DNA of 64,000 bases from CAIWHR01 sp963843595 (GCA_963843595.1 CAWJLG010000008.1:248001-312000), one strand, 5' to 3'. Positions 16,255 to 24,716 are shown, counted from the first letter of the stretch. The notes: generated by a model not told the origin, from the sequence alone. Made by a program: numbers and translations.

Positions 16255-17718
16255 ATGGCCCAGCCCTGGCGCGAAAAGATATCGGCTGTCGATACCGCGT
16301 GGCTGCGGATGGATCACCCCGGCAATCTGATGATGATCTGCGGGGTGCTGATCTTCCGCGAGCGCGTCGCCTTCGACCGACTCAAGGCGACGGTCGACAA
16401 GCGCTTCCTGTGCTTCAGGCGATTCCTGCAACGCCCGGTCCAGTCCGCCGCCGGCGCGTACTGGGAAAGCGGCGAGGCGTTCGATCTCGATCATCACGTC
16501 GTCCACGTCGCGCTCCCCGGGCGTGCCGGCAAGCGGGAACTGCAGACGCTGGTCAGCCGGCTCGCGAGCACGCCGCTCAATCCCGCGCGTCCACTGTGGC
16601 AGTTCCACCTGGTCGACCACTACGACGGCGGCAGCGCGCTGATCGCGCGGATCCATCACTGTTACGCCGACGGCATTGCGCTCGTACAGGTGCTGTTGTC
16701 GATGACCGATTCGGCGGTGGACGGCCCGCCGGCGATGCCGCCGCCGCCGGCAAGGAAGGAGCGCCGGCAGACCACGGCCGATCCGGTAGCGCAACTGATG
16801 GAACCGTTCGCCGGCGCCATGCAGGCGGCCCTGAAGGTGGGCGCGACGCTGATCGAGAAAGGGGTCGAGCTCTGGCAGGATCCGGCGAAAGCCGTGGCGC
16901 TGGCCGGGCAGGGCGGGGCCATCACCGCAGAGCTCGCGAAACTCGCGCTGATGGGCCAGGACTCGCTGACCCGGTTCAAGGGGAAGCCCGGCGTCGCCAA
17001 GCGCGTTGCGTGGGCGGAACCGATTCCGCTCGACGAGGTGAAGGTCGTGGGCAGGGCGCTCGGCGCATCGGTGAACGACGTATTGCTGTCCTGTGCCGCA
17101 GGCGCGATGCGCGAGTATCTCGTCGGCAAGGGCGACGCGACCGAAGGCGTCATGGTTCGCGCATTGGTGCCGGTGAACCTGCGCCCGCCGGAAAAGGCCT
17201 ACAAGCTCGGCAATCAGTTCGGGCTCGTCTTCCTGGACCTGCCGATCGGCATCGAGAACCCGGTCGAACGCCTGTACGCGGTGCGCGCGAACATGCAGGC
17301 GCTGAAGGACAGCTACCAGCCGATCCTGACGCTCGGCCTTCTGGCGGCCGTCGGGGCGGGCCCGAAAGTGCTGCAGGACCAGCTGCTGATGGCGCTTGCC
17401 CGGAACGGCACCGCCGTGATGACCAACGTACCGGGCCCGCAGCAGCCGCTGTACATGGCTGGCGCGAAGATCGACCGGTTCATGTTCTGGGTGCCGCAGG
17501 CCGGCGACATCGCGATGGGTGTTTCGATCCTGTCCTACGACGAACAGGTGCAATTCGGGCTCATCACCGATCGCGGACTTTGTCCTGATCCCGAGCACGT
17601 GATCGCGCAGTTCCAGCCGGAGTTCGAGAAGCTCGTTCTGACCACGCTGCTGGCCCCTTGGCCGTGGCGCGGCCGGCTCGATCCTGCGCTCGCGGCCAAG
17701 GCCGTCGGCGCCGGCTGA
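16255..17718 (+). CDS. Wax ester synthase/acyl-CoA:diacylglycerol acyltransferase (WS/DGAT)
   Basis: 487 aa, full length for the family. The catalytic HHxxxDG motif is HHCYADG at residues 134-140; the first His is needed for catalysis. Further family motifs are PLWQFHLVD, SVNDVLLSC, LVPVNLR, GNQFGLVFLDLPIG and the C-terminal NVPGPQQPLYMAGAKI with GDIAMGVSILSYDEQVQFGLITD. It joins acyl-CoA to a fatty alcohol (wax ester) or diacylglycerol (triacylglycerol) at the inner membrane. With the reductase at 12944-14935 a complete acyl-CoA to wax ester route is present. The start is ATG 16255, without an obvious strong site. Confidence 0.95.
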   Translation: MAQPWREKISAVDTAWLRMDHPGNLMMICGVLIFRERVAFDRLKATVDKRFLCFRRFLQRPVQSAAGAYWESGEAFDLDHHVVHVALPGRAGKRELQTLVSRLASTPLNPARPLWQFHLVDHYDGGSALIARIHHCYADGIALVQVLLSMTDSAVDGPPAMPPPPARKERRQTTADPVAQLMEPFAGAMQAALKVGATLIEKGVELWQDPAKAVALAGQGGAITAELAKLALMGQDSLTRFKGKPGVAKRVAWAEPIPLDEVKVVGRALGASVNDVLLSCAAGAMREYLVGKGDATEGVMVRALVPVNLRPPEKAYKLGNQFGLVFLDLPIGIENPVERLYAVRANMQALKDSYQPILTLGLLAAVGAGPKVLQDQLLMALARNGTAVMTNVPGPQQPLYMAGAKIDRFMFWVPQAGDIAMGVSILSYDEQVQFGLITDRGLCPDPEHVIAQFQPEFEKLVLTTLLAPWPWRGRLDPALAAKAVGAG

Positions 17719-17730
17719 ACGCGCGCGGCA

Positions 17731-18507
17731 TCACTCGAGCTCGGACCGTGCGAGTTCGACGTCAAGTCGCTCCATCGCATCGGCGGGCGTACAGGCAGCC
17801 GCCTCGTTGTACAGCTTCTCCGCGTCGGCCATGCGTCCCTTGCCGAAGAGGGTGATCAGGCCGTTGGCATACTCGATGCGTGCGATCGCCGATTCGGGAT
17901 TGAGCTTGAGCGCCTTCTGATAGTGCTCCAGCGCGGAATCCTTCTTGGCACCGTAGGTGATCCCGGCGACGAGTCCACCGACCTTGTCGATGACCTCCGC
18001 CTGGTACGACCCGAACGCGATGTGGGCGTCCGCATGCCTTGGCTCGAGCTTCAGCGCGGTGCCGAGCGCTTCCTTGATCCGGCCACCAAAGCCTTGCGCG
18101 AGCGCCTTGGCGACCGAGATGCCCTGGCTGTAGCGACCGAGCGCGAAGGCGTACAGGTAGTGCGCGTTCGCGTCCTTCGGTGCGGCGCCCCGGCGCTCGT
18201 CGGCCCAACCGGCCGCCTCCTCGAACAGCGCCAGCCTGGATTTGTCCGCTTTCTCGAGGTAATGGGCGTAGATCGCCTGCGCCTTGACCGCTGCATTGAT
18301 GCCGGGGCCGGCTACGGCGAGCCCTGCTTCGACGGCCGCCCCGAAGTCGCCGGCGTGGAAGTGCCGCCACGCATCGAGGACCGCAGCGTCCTTGGGGAGC
18401 GGCTCGCAATCGCCCCTGTGCAGTCGCGACCAGTGCTTCTTGAGGCCTGCGGCATCGTAGAGGTACGCCTTGTCCGCATGCGGAAAACGGGCCCACTTCT
18501 TCGCCAT
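17731..18507 (-). CDS. Conserved TPR-containing cytoplasmic protein
   Basis: 258 aa. MAKKWARFPHADKAYLYDAAGLKKHWSRLH opens the protein, then helical pairs resembling tetratricopeptide repeats (for example ALEHYQKALKLNPESAIARIEYANGL). No enzyme motif or signal peptide is visible. ATG 18507 has AAGGAA upstream and lies 10 bases after the TetR gene stop, so the two are an operon. It converges on the WS/DGAT gene. The function is unknown; a scaffold for lipid-body or regulator complexes would be speculation. Confidence 0.75.
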   Translation of the reverse strand: MAKKWARFPHADKAYLYDAAGLKKHWSRLHRGDCEPLPKDAAVLDAWRHFHAGDFGAAVEAGLAVAGPGINAAVKAQAIYAHYLEKADKSRLALFEEAAGWADERRGAAPKDANAHYLYAFALGRYSQGISVAKALAQGFGGRIKEALGTALKLEPRHADAHIAFGSYQAEVIDKVGGLVAGITYGAKKDSALEHYQKALKLNPESAIARIEYANGLITLFGKGRMADAEKLYNEAAACTPADAMERLDVELARSELE

Positions 18508-18517
18508 GGGGGTTCCT

Positions 18518-19174
18518 TCAGAGGTAATCGGCGCCGAGCCGATCGAGAAGCGCGCGGGCGTCGCCGACGAGGTAGGGGGACACCAGCGCGAGGACCTGAT
18601 ACGCGGCACGGCCGAGATCGACGGTGGCGTCGGCATTGCGCGATGTGTTGGTGAGCCGCTGGAACGATGTCCAGTACGTCGCCACCAACACGACATTCTG
18701 GGCGACGGCGGCGATTTCCTGTTCCGAGGCGCGCATCGATCCGCTGGCCACCATGCCGCGGCACAACGCCACGACGGTGGCGGCACCACGCCGCAGCAGT
18801 TCGCCGAAGCGGGCACCGAGCTTGCGATTGCGCGAAGCGAGCTCGTCGAGATCGCGATAGAGGAAGCGATACTGCCAGATGCGCTCGAACAGCAGATGCA
18901 GCAACAGCCAGAGATCCTCGACGTCGGCTCGGGCTTCCTCGCCGGACGAGGGCGCGGCCAGCAGCGGCAGTACCTGCGCCTCATAGGCGGCGTAGAGCTC
19001 GCCGATGATCTCGTCCTTGTTGCGGAAATGGTAGTAGAGGTTTCCCGGGCTGATGTTCATCTCGTCGGCGATGTCCGCGGTCGTGACGTGCGGCTCGCCG
19101 AAGCGATTGAACAGGACGAGGCTCGTTTCTAGGATGCGTTCGCGCGTGCGGCGGGGCCGCTTCTTTTCCGCCAT
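18518..19174 (-). CDS. TetR/AcrR-family transcriptional regulator
   Basis: 218 aa. The N-terminal helix-turn-helix (TRERILETSLVLFNRFGEPHVTTADIADEMNIS, PGNLYYHFRNKDEII) fills residues 9-55. The C-terminal ligand domain is all helical (LLLHLLFERIWQYRFLYRDLDEL). It is first gene of a two-gene operon with the TPR protein. Given the neighbours, the ligand may be a long-chain acyl-CoA or another lipid intermediate, and targets may include the wax ester or phasin genes. That is inference. The 88-base gap to the patatin gene (start side) probably holds its promoter. Confidence 0.88.
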   Translation of the reverse strand: MAEKKRPRRTRERILETSLVLFNRFGEPHVTTADIADEMNISPGNLYYHFRNKDEIIGELYAAYEAQVLPLLAAPSSGEEARADVEDLWLLLHLLFERIWQYRFLYRDLDELASRNRKLGARFGELLRRGAATVVALCRGMVASGSMRASEQEIAAVAQNVVLVATYWTSFQRLTNTSRNADATVDLGRAAYQVLALVSPYLVGDARALLDRLGADYL

Positions 19175-19262
19175 GACGCGGGGCCGGTGGATTCAGGTTG
19201 GCGCCGAGTGTATTACCCCGCCGTCGGCACGGCAATCCGCACCGCGCCCGTGCGTCGCTGCG

Positions 19263-20537
19263 TCAGTGCGCGCGGGCGAGCCAGCGCTCGAGCTGGTCCA
19301 GCGCGTGCGCGAGATCGCGCGTCGTCTGTCGCACGTCGGCATTACCCGGGGACGTGCGCAACGGGCGCGGGTCGCATACCGCGTCGAGGATGTTGCGGCC
19401 CGGGTCGTCGAGGCGGTCCAGCCGCAGCCGGATGCCGTGTCGCGCGAGTTGCGGGGCGAGTACCCGGGCGCGCGCGATCAGGTTGTGCCGCGTCTTGCGG
19501 TAGGCGGCGGCGCAAAGCCGTTTGCGCTGCGAATAACTGAAGATGTTCGCGAAGAACATGTCGGCATCTTCCCGATCGGGTTCGAACAGCACGACATCGG
19601 CTCCGGGATACTGCCGGTCGTATTTCTCCATGCCGACCTTCAACCGCGAATGGATGATCGCGCGGAAGGTCTGCGCGAGCACCAGCGGAAGCCCGCCCTG
19701 GTTGAGCTTCGCGACGGTCAGGTGGTCGCGCCCGGTCGCGCGGCTCGCATCGAAGGGCACCAGTGGATTCACGCACAGCAGCAGCTGGACGCCCTCCTCG
19801 AGGGCGACGGACGCATGCAGCGTCTTGTTGAGCGCCCCGTCGACATAGTGGACGCCCTCGATGGCGACCGGCGGGAACAGGCCGGGGAGCGCCGACGAGG
19901 CCTCGATCGCGAGCGAAATCGGCACATGGCTGTAACCGTGGCCGCCGAATCTCACCGAGGCGCCGGTATCCAGATTGGTGGCGACGAGGAAAAGCTTGTG
20001 GCGCAGTTTGCGGAAGTCGTTCGTTCTTCCCGGCGCCGCGAACAGGTGACGCAGGAAACGGTCGATCGCGCCGTTGTCGAACACACCGGTCGGCACGGCG
20101 TGCGACAGGATGGAGAACGACTCCATCACGCCGTGGCGGAACGGATCGCGGAGGTACTTTCGCAAAGCATGCAGCACCAGTCGCGGGAGCGACAGCGCCC
20201 GCTGCGCGAACTCGGCGAACGCGGGCCGCAGGAAGATCTCCGGCCTGAGCGCGGCGTCGATGCCGTCGTCGATGAAGATCCGGTACATCTGCGCCGGCGA
20301 GATGCCGTTCGCCAACGCGGCCGCGACGAACCCGCCGGACGAAACCCCGACGTAGACATCGAGATCGTTGAAATCCACTCCGTCGAGGGAGTCGCTCAGC
20401 GCCAGCAGCGCGCCGACCTCGTAGATGCCACCCAACGGTCCGCCACCGGCGAGGGCGAGGCCCACGCCGGAACGCGCGCGACTGCTTTCCTGCATCCGGG
20501 CACCGTTGAAGCGCCCGGATGCCGTGCGTCCCGACAT
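19263..20537 (-). CDS. Patatin-like phospholipase/acyl hydrolase
   Basis: 424 aa. The oxyanion loop LALAGGGPLGGIYEVGAL is near residues 27-44, the nucleophile elbow is GVSSGG, and the dyad Asp is in YVDGALN. The enzyme should cleave acyl chains from phospholipid or neutral lipid. Patatin domains also occur in intracellular depolymerases of storage granules, which fits the phasin genes on both sides. No signal peptide is visible. The likely start is 20537; ATG 20495 (MQESSRARS) is an alternative. The C-terminal 100 residues are Arg-rich and less conserved. Confidence 0.88.
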   Translation of the reverse strand: MSGRTASGRFNGARMQESSRARSGVGLALAGGGPLGGIYEVGALLALSDSLDGVDFNDLDVYVGVSSGGFVAAALANGISPAQMYRIFIDDGIDAALRPEIFLRPAFAEFAQRALSLPRLVLHALRKYLRDPFRHGVMESFSILSHAVPTGVFDNGAIDRFLRHLFAAPGRTNDFRKLRHKLFLVATNLDTGASVRFGGHGYSHVPISLAIEASSALPGLFPPVAIEGVHYVDGALNKTLHASVALEEGVQLLLCVNPLVPFDASRATGRDHLTVAKLNQGGLPLVLAQTFRAIIHSRLKVGMEKYDRQYPGADVVLFEPDREDADMFFANIFSYSQRKRLCAAAYRKTRHNLIARARVLAPQLARHGIRLRLDRLDDPGRNILDAVCDPRPLRTSPGNADVRQTTRDLAHALDQLERWLARAH

Positions 20538-20583
20538 GAACCTCCCTGATGCGTTGCAATGGCGGCGACGCGATATTACCGAA

Positions 20584-21067
20584 TTACGCGCGCTTCGTCG
20601 CTCCCTTTACCGCGCGCTTCGCCTTGCGCACGACCTTGGCCTTGCCGGTGCGGACCGCCTTCTTCGCACGCGCGACCTTGGCGGCGGGATACCTGGCCTT
20701 TGCCTTCGGCGCGACAAATGGAAGCTCGATCTTCGGCAGCGACTTCGGATAGATCTGTTGTGCCAGGGCAACCGCACCTTCGGCCGCCTGCTTCACGGTC
20801 GATTCCACCGTCCGCCGCGTGCTTCTCCACGCGTGGTTGGCTCGGGTCATCGACGTTTCGATCTGGTCGCCCACAAACCGGATCACCCGCGACTCGACGG
20901 CGGTTCCTTCCTTGACCAGCGATTTGAACACACCGCCCGCTTCATTCTGCACCCAGTCGCGGGTGACGACGGCGGCGCCTAGGCCGGCGAGCCAGACCTG
21001 ACGCGAGGCGGCGTAGCGCGGCTTCGGTCATCTGATTCGGTTGACGATACGAGGCTTGCTTCAGCAT
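20584..21067 (-). pseudogene. Second phasin-family protein with basic tail, frameshifted near the N-terminus
   Basis: From ATG 21067 (with GAAAGGAATT upstream) the frame gives MLKQASYRQPNQMTEAALRR and then degenerates into Arg-rich nonsense. The next frame gives SRQVWLAGLGAAVVTRDWVQ and a normal phasin body ending in a Lys/Ala-rich tail (KARYPAAKVARAKKAVRTGK…). Removing one C in CGCCGCCTCGCG near 21010 restores a 160-aa phasin. The VWLAGLGA motif is shared with the phasin at 15202. It is a granule coat protein by family. The shift may be an assembly error, because five other genes here show the same one-base gain. Confidence 0.75.
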
Positions 21068-21135
21068 GTGAATTCCTTTCGAGGGGGTGAACGGTCTCGC
21101 GTTATGCCGCGATTGATTTCAATGTACCGGCCGGC

Positions 21136-21155
21136 GTTAGAGCAATCACACTAAT
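21136..21155. promoter_or_regulatory. Dyad GTTAG-N10-CTAAT upstream of the second phasin
   Basis: GTTAG (21136-21140) and CTAAT (21151-21155), with TTAG and CTAA exactly complementary. The same arrangement, identical arms and spacing, occurs at 23432-23451. It lies 69 bases upstream of the phasin start. Probable binding site of an unidentified dimeric regulator. Confidence 0.45.
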
Positions 21156-21211
21156 CGCCACGCAGAACCGCGCCGCGCGCCGCGACGGATGGCGGCGCCC
21201 GGGGGGCAGCG

Positions 21212-22828
21212 TCACGAACGGGCCGCGAGCGAGGTTGCCAGACCGTCGGCCAGACGCGCCGCGATCGCGAAGATGGAAAGCTGGGGATTCGCGCCGATCG
21301 AGGTCGGGAACAGCGACGCATCCATCACGTAGAGGTTGCGCAGATGATGGTAGCGGCCGGTGACATCGACAGCGGCCCGCCGCGGCTCGGACCCGAACGG
21401 GCAGCCGCCCATCACGTGCGCACTGACGACCGTCGTGACGAGCGGGGCCAGCGCAAAGCCGTCGATCGCGCTCCTTGCGGCGCTCCAGCTCGCGTAGCCA
21501 GTGCCATCGCCATGGATCGGCATCACGCGACGGGCGCCGGCGGCGAACTGGATCTCCGCCATTGTCTTGAATGCGCGGCGAACGCCATCCCAGACATACG
21601 GGGTGAACGGGTAGTCGAGCACCGGCGTCCCGTCGTCGCGCAGCATTACGGTGCCGCCCGGGCTTTCCGCGCGGAAGCCGTCGCGCAGCAGCGCGAGGAG
21701 CACCTGCATCCGCGGGAACTCCCGCATCCACCCGGCGTGGACCATGCCGTGATTGGGCAGCGTGATCCCGGCAAGAACCGGGTGCAGCGGCGGAACCTCC
21801 AGCTTGTAGCCCATCGGGCCGTCGAGGGGCAACGTGTCGAGAAAGTGGTCGGAATAGACGGATTGCGGCGCGCCGGCGTAGCCGGCGACGATTTCCGGCA
21901 TCACCGCCGCCGATACCACCACCGGATGCAGGAAGGTGCGCTTGCCGACAACGCCGTCCGGGTCCGGCACGCGGCTGCGCAGCAGCAGCGCCGGGGTTCC
22001 GATGGCGCCCGCGGCAGCCACGAATGCCCGCGCGCGGACCGTGATCCGGCGCGCCGTCGGCGCCGTGCCACGCGAATCCATGGCGAGGCATTGCAGCGCG
22101 GCAACGCGGTCGCCCTGCATGTCGAGCGTGACGGCGCGGGCGCGGGTGACGAGCGTCGCGCCACGCGCCAGCGCGCCGGGGATCGTCGTGACCAGCGTCG
22201 ACAGCTTCGCGTTGACCGGGCATCCCATTCCGCAGTAGCCGAGATCCCAGCAGTTCCTCACATTACGGCGGATCGACCCAGTCGGAATCCCGAGCTTCGC
22301 GGCGCCTCGGGCGAGCACGTCATTGTTGGCGTTCGGCGGCACGTCCCAGGGCACGACCGACAACCGCGCCTCCATCCGCGCGAAGTGCGATGCGAGATCG
22401 GCCGTGCCGAAGCCGGTGAGCCCGTAGGCATCCGCCCAATGCCGAAGCGTCGTTTCCGGCGTGCGGAACGAACTGGTCCAGTTGACGGTGGTGCCGCCCC
22501 CGACGCAGCGGCCCTGAAGGATGTTGATCGCCTTGTCCTTCGTCTTGCGCGCCGCCGATTCCTGGTACAGATCGGGATAGGCGTCAGCTTCGCGCATCCG
22601 GAAATCGGTCGAGCTCCTGAGCGGGCCCTCCTCGATCAGCAGCACGCGAAGGCCTGCCTGGGCGAGAATTTCCGCTGCAGTGCCGCCCCCGGCGCCCGTG
22701 CCGACAATCACGACGTCGGCTTCCAACGTGCGGTCGACGTCCAGCGTCGACGCGTCGATCACCCTCCAGCCTTCCGCGATACCGGCGCGGACGGGGTCGG
22801 ACACCAGCGGATTGGCGGTGGTGGTCAT
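21212..22828 (-). CDS. GMC-family FAD oxidoreductase
   Basis: 538 aa. The FAD-binding motif VVIVGTGAGGGTAAEILAQAGLRVLLIEEG is at about 39-68. GRCVGGGTTVNW, the Cys-rich NCWDLGYCGMGCPVNAK and the C-terminal HVMGGCPFGSEP with TSIGANPQLSI are typical of GMC alcohol oxidases/dehydrogenases, including long-chain alcohol oxidases. The likely substrate is an alcohol, perhaps a fatty alcohol given the locus. The start ATG (22828) shares one base with the stop of the upstream Tat-signal gene. That pairing suggests a dehydrogenase with an exported small partner, like gluconate-dehydrogenase systems. No signal peptide on this subunit. Confidence 0.88.
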   Translation of the reverse strand: MTTTANPLVSDPVRAGIAEGWRVIDASTLDVDRTLEADVVIVGTGAGGGTAAEILAQAGLRVLLIEEGPLRSSTDFRMREADAYPDLYQESAARKTKDKAINILQGRCVGGGTTVNWTSSFRTPETTLRHWADAYGLTGFGTADLASHFARMEARLSVVPWDVPPNANNDVLARGAAKLGIPTGSIRRNVRNCWDLGYCGMGCPVNAKLSTLVTTIPGALARGATLVTRARAVTLDMQGDRVAALQCLAMDSRGTAPTARRITVRARAFVAAAGAIGTPALLLRSRVPDPDGVVGKRTFLHPVVVSAAVMPEIVAGYAGAPQSVYSDHFLDTLPLDGPMGYKLEVPPLHPVLAGITLPNHGMVHAGWMREFPRMQVLLALLRDGFRAESPGGTVMLRDDGTPVLDYPFTPYVWDGVRRAFKTMAEIQFAAGARRVMPIHGDGTGYASWSAARSAIDGFALAPLVTTVVSAHVMGGCPFGSEPRRAAVDVTGRYHHLRNLYVMDASLFPTSIGANPQLSIFAIAARLADGLATSLAARS

Positions 22829-23364
22829 CAACGCAATGCCGGCGGCCCGGGATAGCCGATCGCCGCCCAGCTCTTCGGGTTGCCGTACCACGCGGCGAGG
22901 ACGATCTGGTGCAACGCGTCGTAGGCCGATCGCAGCAGATCGAAGCGGCTGGTGCGCCAGCGTTCCAGAAACGCGGCGACCGCGTCGGGCCGGGCCTCGG
23001 TCCACGGTGCTGCCACACGCGCGAGCGCGATGCGTGCCGGTGCGAACGCCAGCAGCGCGAACAGCTCGGACAACTCCTCTTGCGCAGCCGGAGGAAGGCC
23101 AGCGATGGTGCGGCTCACGTTTGCGACGGTTTCGCGAACCGCTTCTGCACGGTCGGGATCTCCGGCGGGGAGCGCGCCGTCGAGCAGCACCGGCACGATA
23201 GCGACGATGATCGCCGGCGCCTGCGGATCGAGCGCGGCGAGCGCATTGTCGCCGCGCATCGCCGCATCGGTTACGCGTCGACGTCCCCCGCGAAGCCACC
23301 ATGCGGCTGCGAGGCCGGCGCTGGCGGCGACTCCGGCGACGAGGAAGGTGCGACGACTGATCAT
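22828..23364 (-). CDS. Tat-signal small protein, probable partner subunit of the GMC oxidoreductase
   Basis: 178 aa. The twin-arginine leader is at the N-terminus (MISRRTFLVAGVAASAGLAAAWWL), so folded export through Tat is expected, possibly carrying the GMC subunit with it. The rest is helical (VRETVANVSRTIAGLPPAAQEELSELFALL … ERWRTSRFDLLRSAYDALHQIVLAAWYG), resembling subunit 3 of membrane-bound gluconate-type dehydrogenases. Start ATG 23364 with AAAGGAATG just upstream on the noncoding side. It overlaps the GMC start by one base. No cofactor motif is visible. Confidence 0.8.
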   Translation of the reverse strand: MISRRTFLVAGVAASAGLAAAWWLRGGRRRVTDAAMRGDNALAALDPQAPAIIVAIVPVLLDGALPAGDPDRAEAVRETVANVSRTIAGLPPAAQEELSELFALLAFAPARIALARVAAPWTEARPDAVAAFLERWRTSRFDLLRSAYDALHQIVLAAWYGNPKSWAAIGYPGPPALR

Positions 23365-23431
23365 CTAAAGGAATGTACCGGCACGCGCCCGGTTTCGGCG
23401 CGGCGGCGATGGCCCGATTCTGGCGGCGCTG

Positions 23432-23451
23432 GTTAGACGAAACAATCTAAT
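23432..23451. promoter_or_regulatory. Second GTTAG-N10-CTAAT dyad in the divergent GMC/FFLEELY promoter region
   Basis: GTTAG (23432-23436) and CTAAT (23447-23451), the same as at 21136. A further TTAGAC lies at 23471, repeating the left arm. The site is 68 bases upstream of the Tat-signal gene and 85 upstream of the FFLEELY gene, so one regulator could serve both. Confidence 0.45.
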
Positions 23452-23535
23452 TTACGGGCCGCACTCTCGATTAGACTATCGATGCGTCGCCAGGTTGTGC
23501 TTCGCGCATTGAGTGGATGTTCGTCGTCGTCTGCC

Positions 23536-24315
23536 ATGGCCACTGCACCGATTCCTCCACCGCTTGCCCACGCCGCGCAAGCCGCGTTGATCCACGAACT
23601 GGAGCGCGTTGCGCAGCTCCACGCCGATCGACGCGCGAATCCGATCCTCGCCGGCGCCCTCGATCGACTCGGGCAATGGCAGGCGAAGCGGCTGCGGATG
23701 ACCTACGACGATCTCGCGCAGCAGCCGCGCTATCTCGGTGCGATAGAATTTTTCCAGGCGGATCTGTACGGCGGCGGCGATTTCTCGCAGCGGGATGCCG
23801 ATCTCGCCCGCGTGGTGCCTGTAATGGTGCGGATGCTCCCCGCACGGGTGATCGGCACCATCGCGCATGCCGTGGAACTGAGTGTACTGTCGCAGGAACT
23901 CGACCGCGCACTGCTGGCACGACTGCCGCGGGCCGACGGGCGATTCAGCGTGGCCGAGTATTGCCGGGCATTTTGCAGGATGGGGCAACGGCAGGACCGG
24001 GAGCGGCAGATCCGGCTGATCGTGGACATCGGCTCGGCGCTCGACGGCTATGTGAACAAGCCGCTGATCCACGCGGCAATGGTGATGATGCGCCAGCCGG
24101 CGCGGCTCGCGGGACTGGCGGTGCTGCACGATTTTCTCGAGCGCGGGTTCAACGCGTTCCGGCGGATGGGCGGCGCCAGCAAGTTCCTGGCGACGATCGC
24201 CGCCCGGGAGACGGCATTGCTCGACGCCGTGTACGGCGGCGACCTGGCGCCCTTTCCCGACCCGTTCGGCCGTACGGCACCGGCGAATGCGGCCGCGGCC
24301 CCGGCCCCGGGCTGA
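23536..24315 (+). CDS. FFLEELY-motif family protein (variant motif FFQADLY)
   Basis: 259 aa from ATG 23536. The family signature region reads RMTYDDLAQQPRYLGAIEFFQADLYGGGDFSQRDADLARVVPVMVRMLP, with FFQADLY in place of FFLEELY. The protein is mostly helical, with no signal peptide or transmembrane segment. The family occurs in gamma- and betaproteobacteria, often near lipid or polyester genes, and has no known function. It is divergent from the GMC operon and convergent with the polyhydroxyalkanoic acid system gene. Upstream in-frame TTG/ATG codons at 23482 would add 18 Ser-rich residues and seem unlikely. Confidence 0.82.
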   Translation: MATAPIPPPLAHAAQAALIHELERVAQLHADRRANPILAGALDRLGQWQAKRLRMTYDDLAQQPRYLGAIEFFQADLYGGGDFSQRDADLARVVPVMVRMLPARVIGTIAHAVELSVLSQELDRALLARLPRADGRFSVAEYCRAFCRMGQRQDRERQIRLIVDIGSALDGYVNKPLIHAAMVMMRQPARLAGLAVLHDFLERGFNAFRRMGGASKFLATIAARETALLDAVYGGDLAPFPDPFGRTAPANAAAAPAPG

Positions 24316-24324
24316 CGGGTTGCG

Positions 24325-24612
24325 TCAGGCCTGCGTTTTTCCGAAACGCTTGTCGAACTCCTTGTGCACTTCCTTCTCGATCGCGGGCTTGAGCGCGGTG
24401 AGCAGGAAGTTGAGCTTGCAGTCGAGCCTGACTTCGTCCTTGAGGACATGGAGCTCGCCGGCGAGGCCCGGCCGCGCGAACTCGATGCAGTCCCCGCGCC
24501 AGGTGTAGCCGAGGTCGAAGCGCGAGTTGAGGTCGTCGGCAACCTTCTGCGCCGCTTCCTTGGCCTTCTTGTGCGACAGATGGTGTTTCTTCGTGATCGA
24601 GATCGTGCTCAT
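24325..24612 (-). CDS. Polyhydroxyalkanoic acid system family protein
   Basis: 95 aa. The sequence matches the small polyhydroxyalkanoic-acid-system family: MSTISITKKHHLSHKKAKEA, then DLNSRFDLGYTWRGDCIEFARPG, LHVLKDEVRLDCKLNFLLTALKPAIEKEVHKEFDKRF. Members are encoded beside storage polyester genes and are thought to bind granules; no enzyme activity is known. A strong GGAGGAG site precedes ATG 24612. It is divergent from the acyl-CoA synthetase across a region with a GTTTAC/GTAAAC dyad. No PHA synthase is seen in this window. Confidence 0.9.
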   Translation of the reverse strand: MSTISITKKHHLSHKKAKEAAQKVADDLNSRFDLGYTWRGDCIEFARPGLAGELHVLKDEVRLDCKLNFLLTALKPAIEKEVHKEFDKRFGKTQA

Positions 24613-24695
24613 GCCATCTCTCCTCCGGTGAGGCGAAGTATAGCCAAGGCGTGTGCGCGGGCGTCGGTTCGCTCGGGCCACCGTGCGGCCGTTTC

Positions 24696-24716
24696 GTTTA
24701 CCGCGATCCCGTAAAC
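24696..24716. promoter_or_regulatory. Perfect dyad GTTTAC-N9-GTAAAC between divergent lipid genes
   Basis: GTTTAC (24696-24701) and GTAAAC (24711-24716) form a perfect inverted repeat with a 9-base centre. It is 55 bases before the acyl-CoA synthetase and 84 before the PHA-system gene. It looks like a TetR-type operator; the regulator is unidentified. Confidence 0.5.

Noticed and set aside
18312..18764. A separate gene overlapping the TPR/TetR junction
   Set aside because: It contradicts the clear TetR and TPR reading frames, both with good starts and a 10-base junction.
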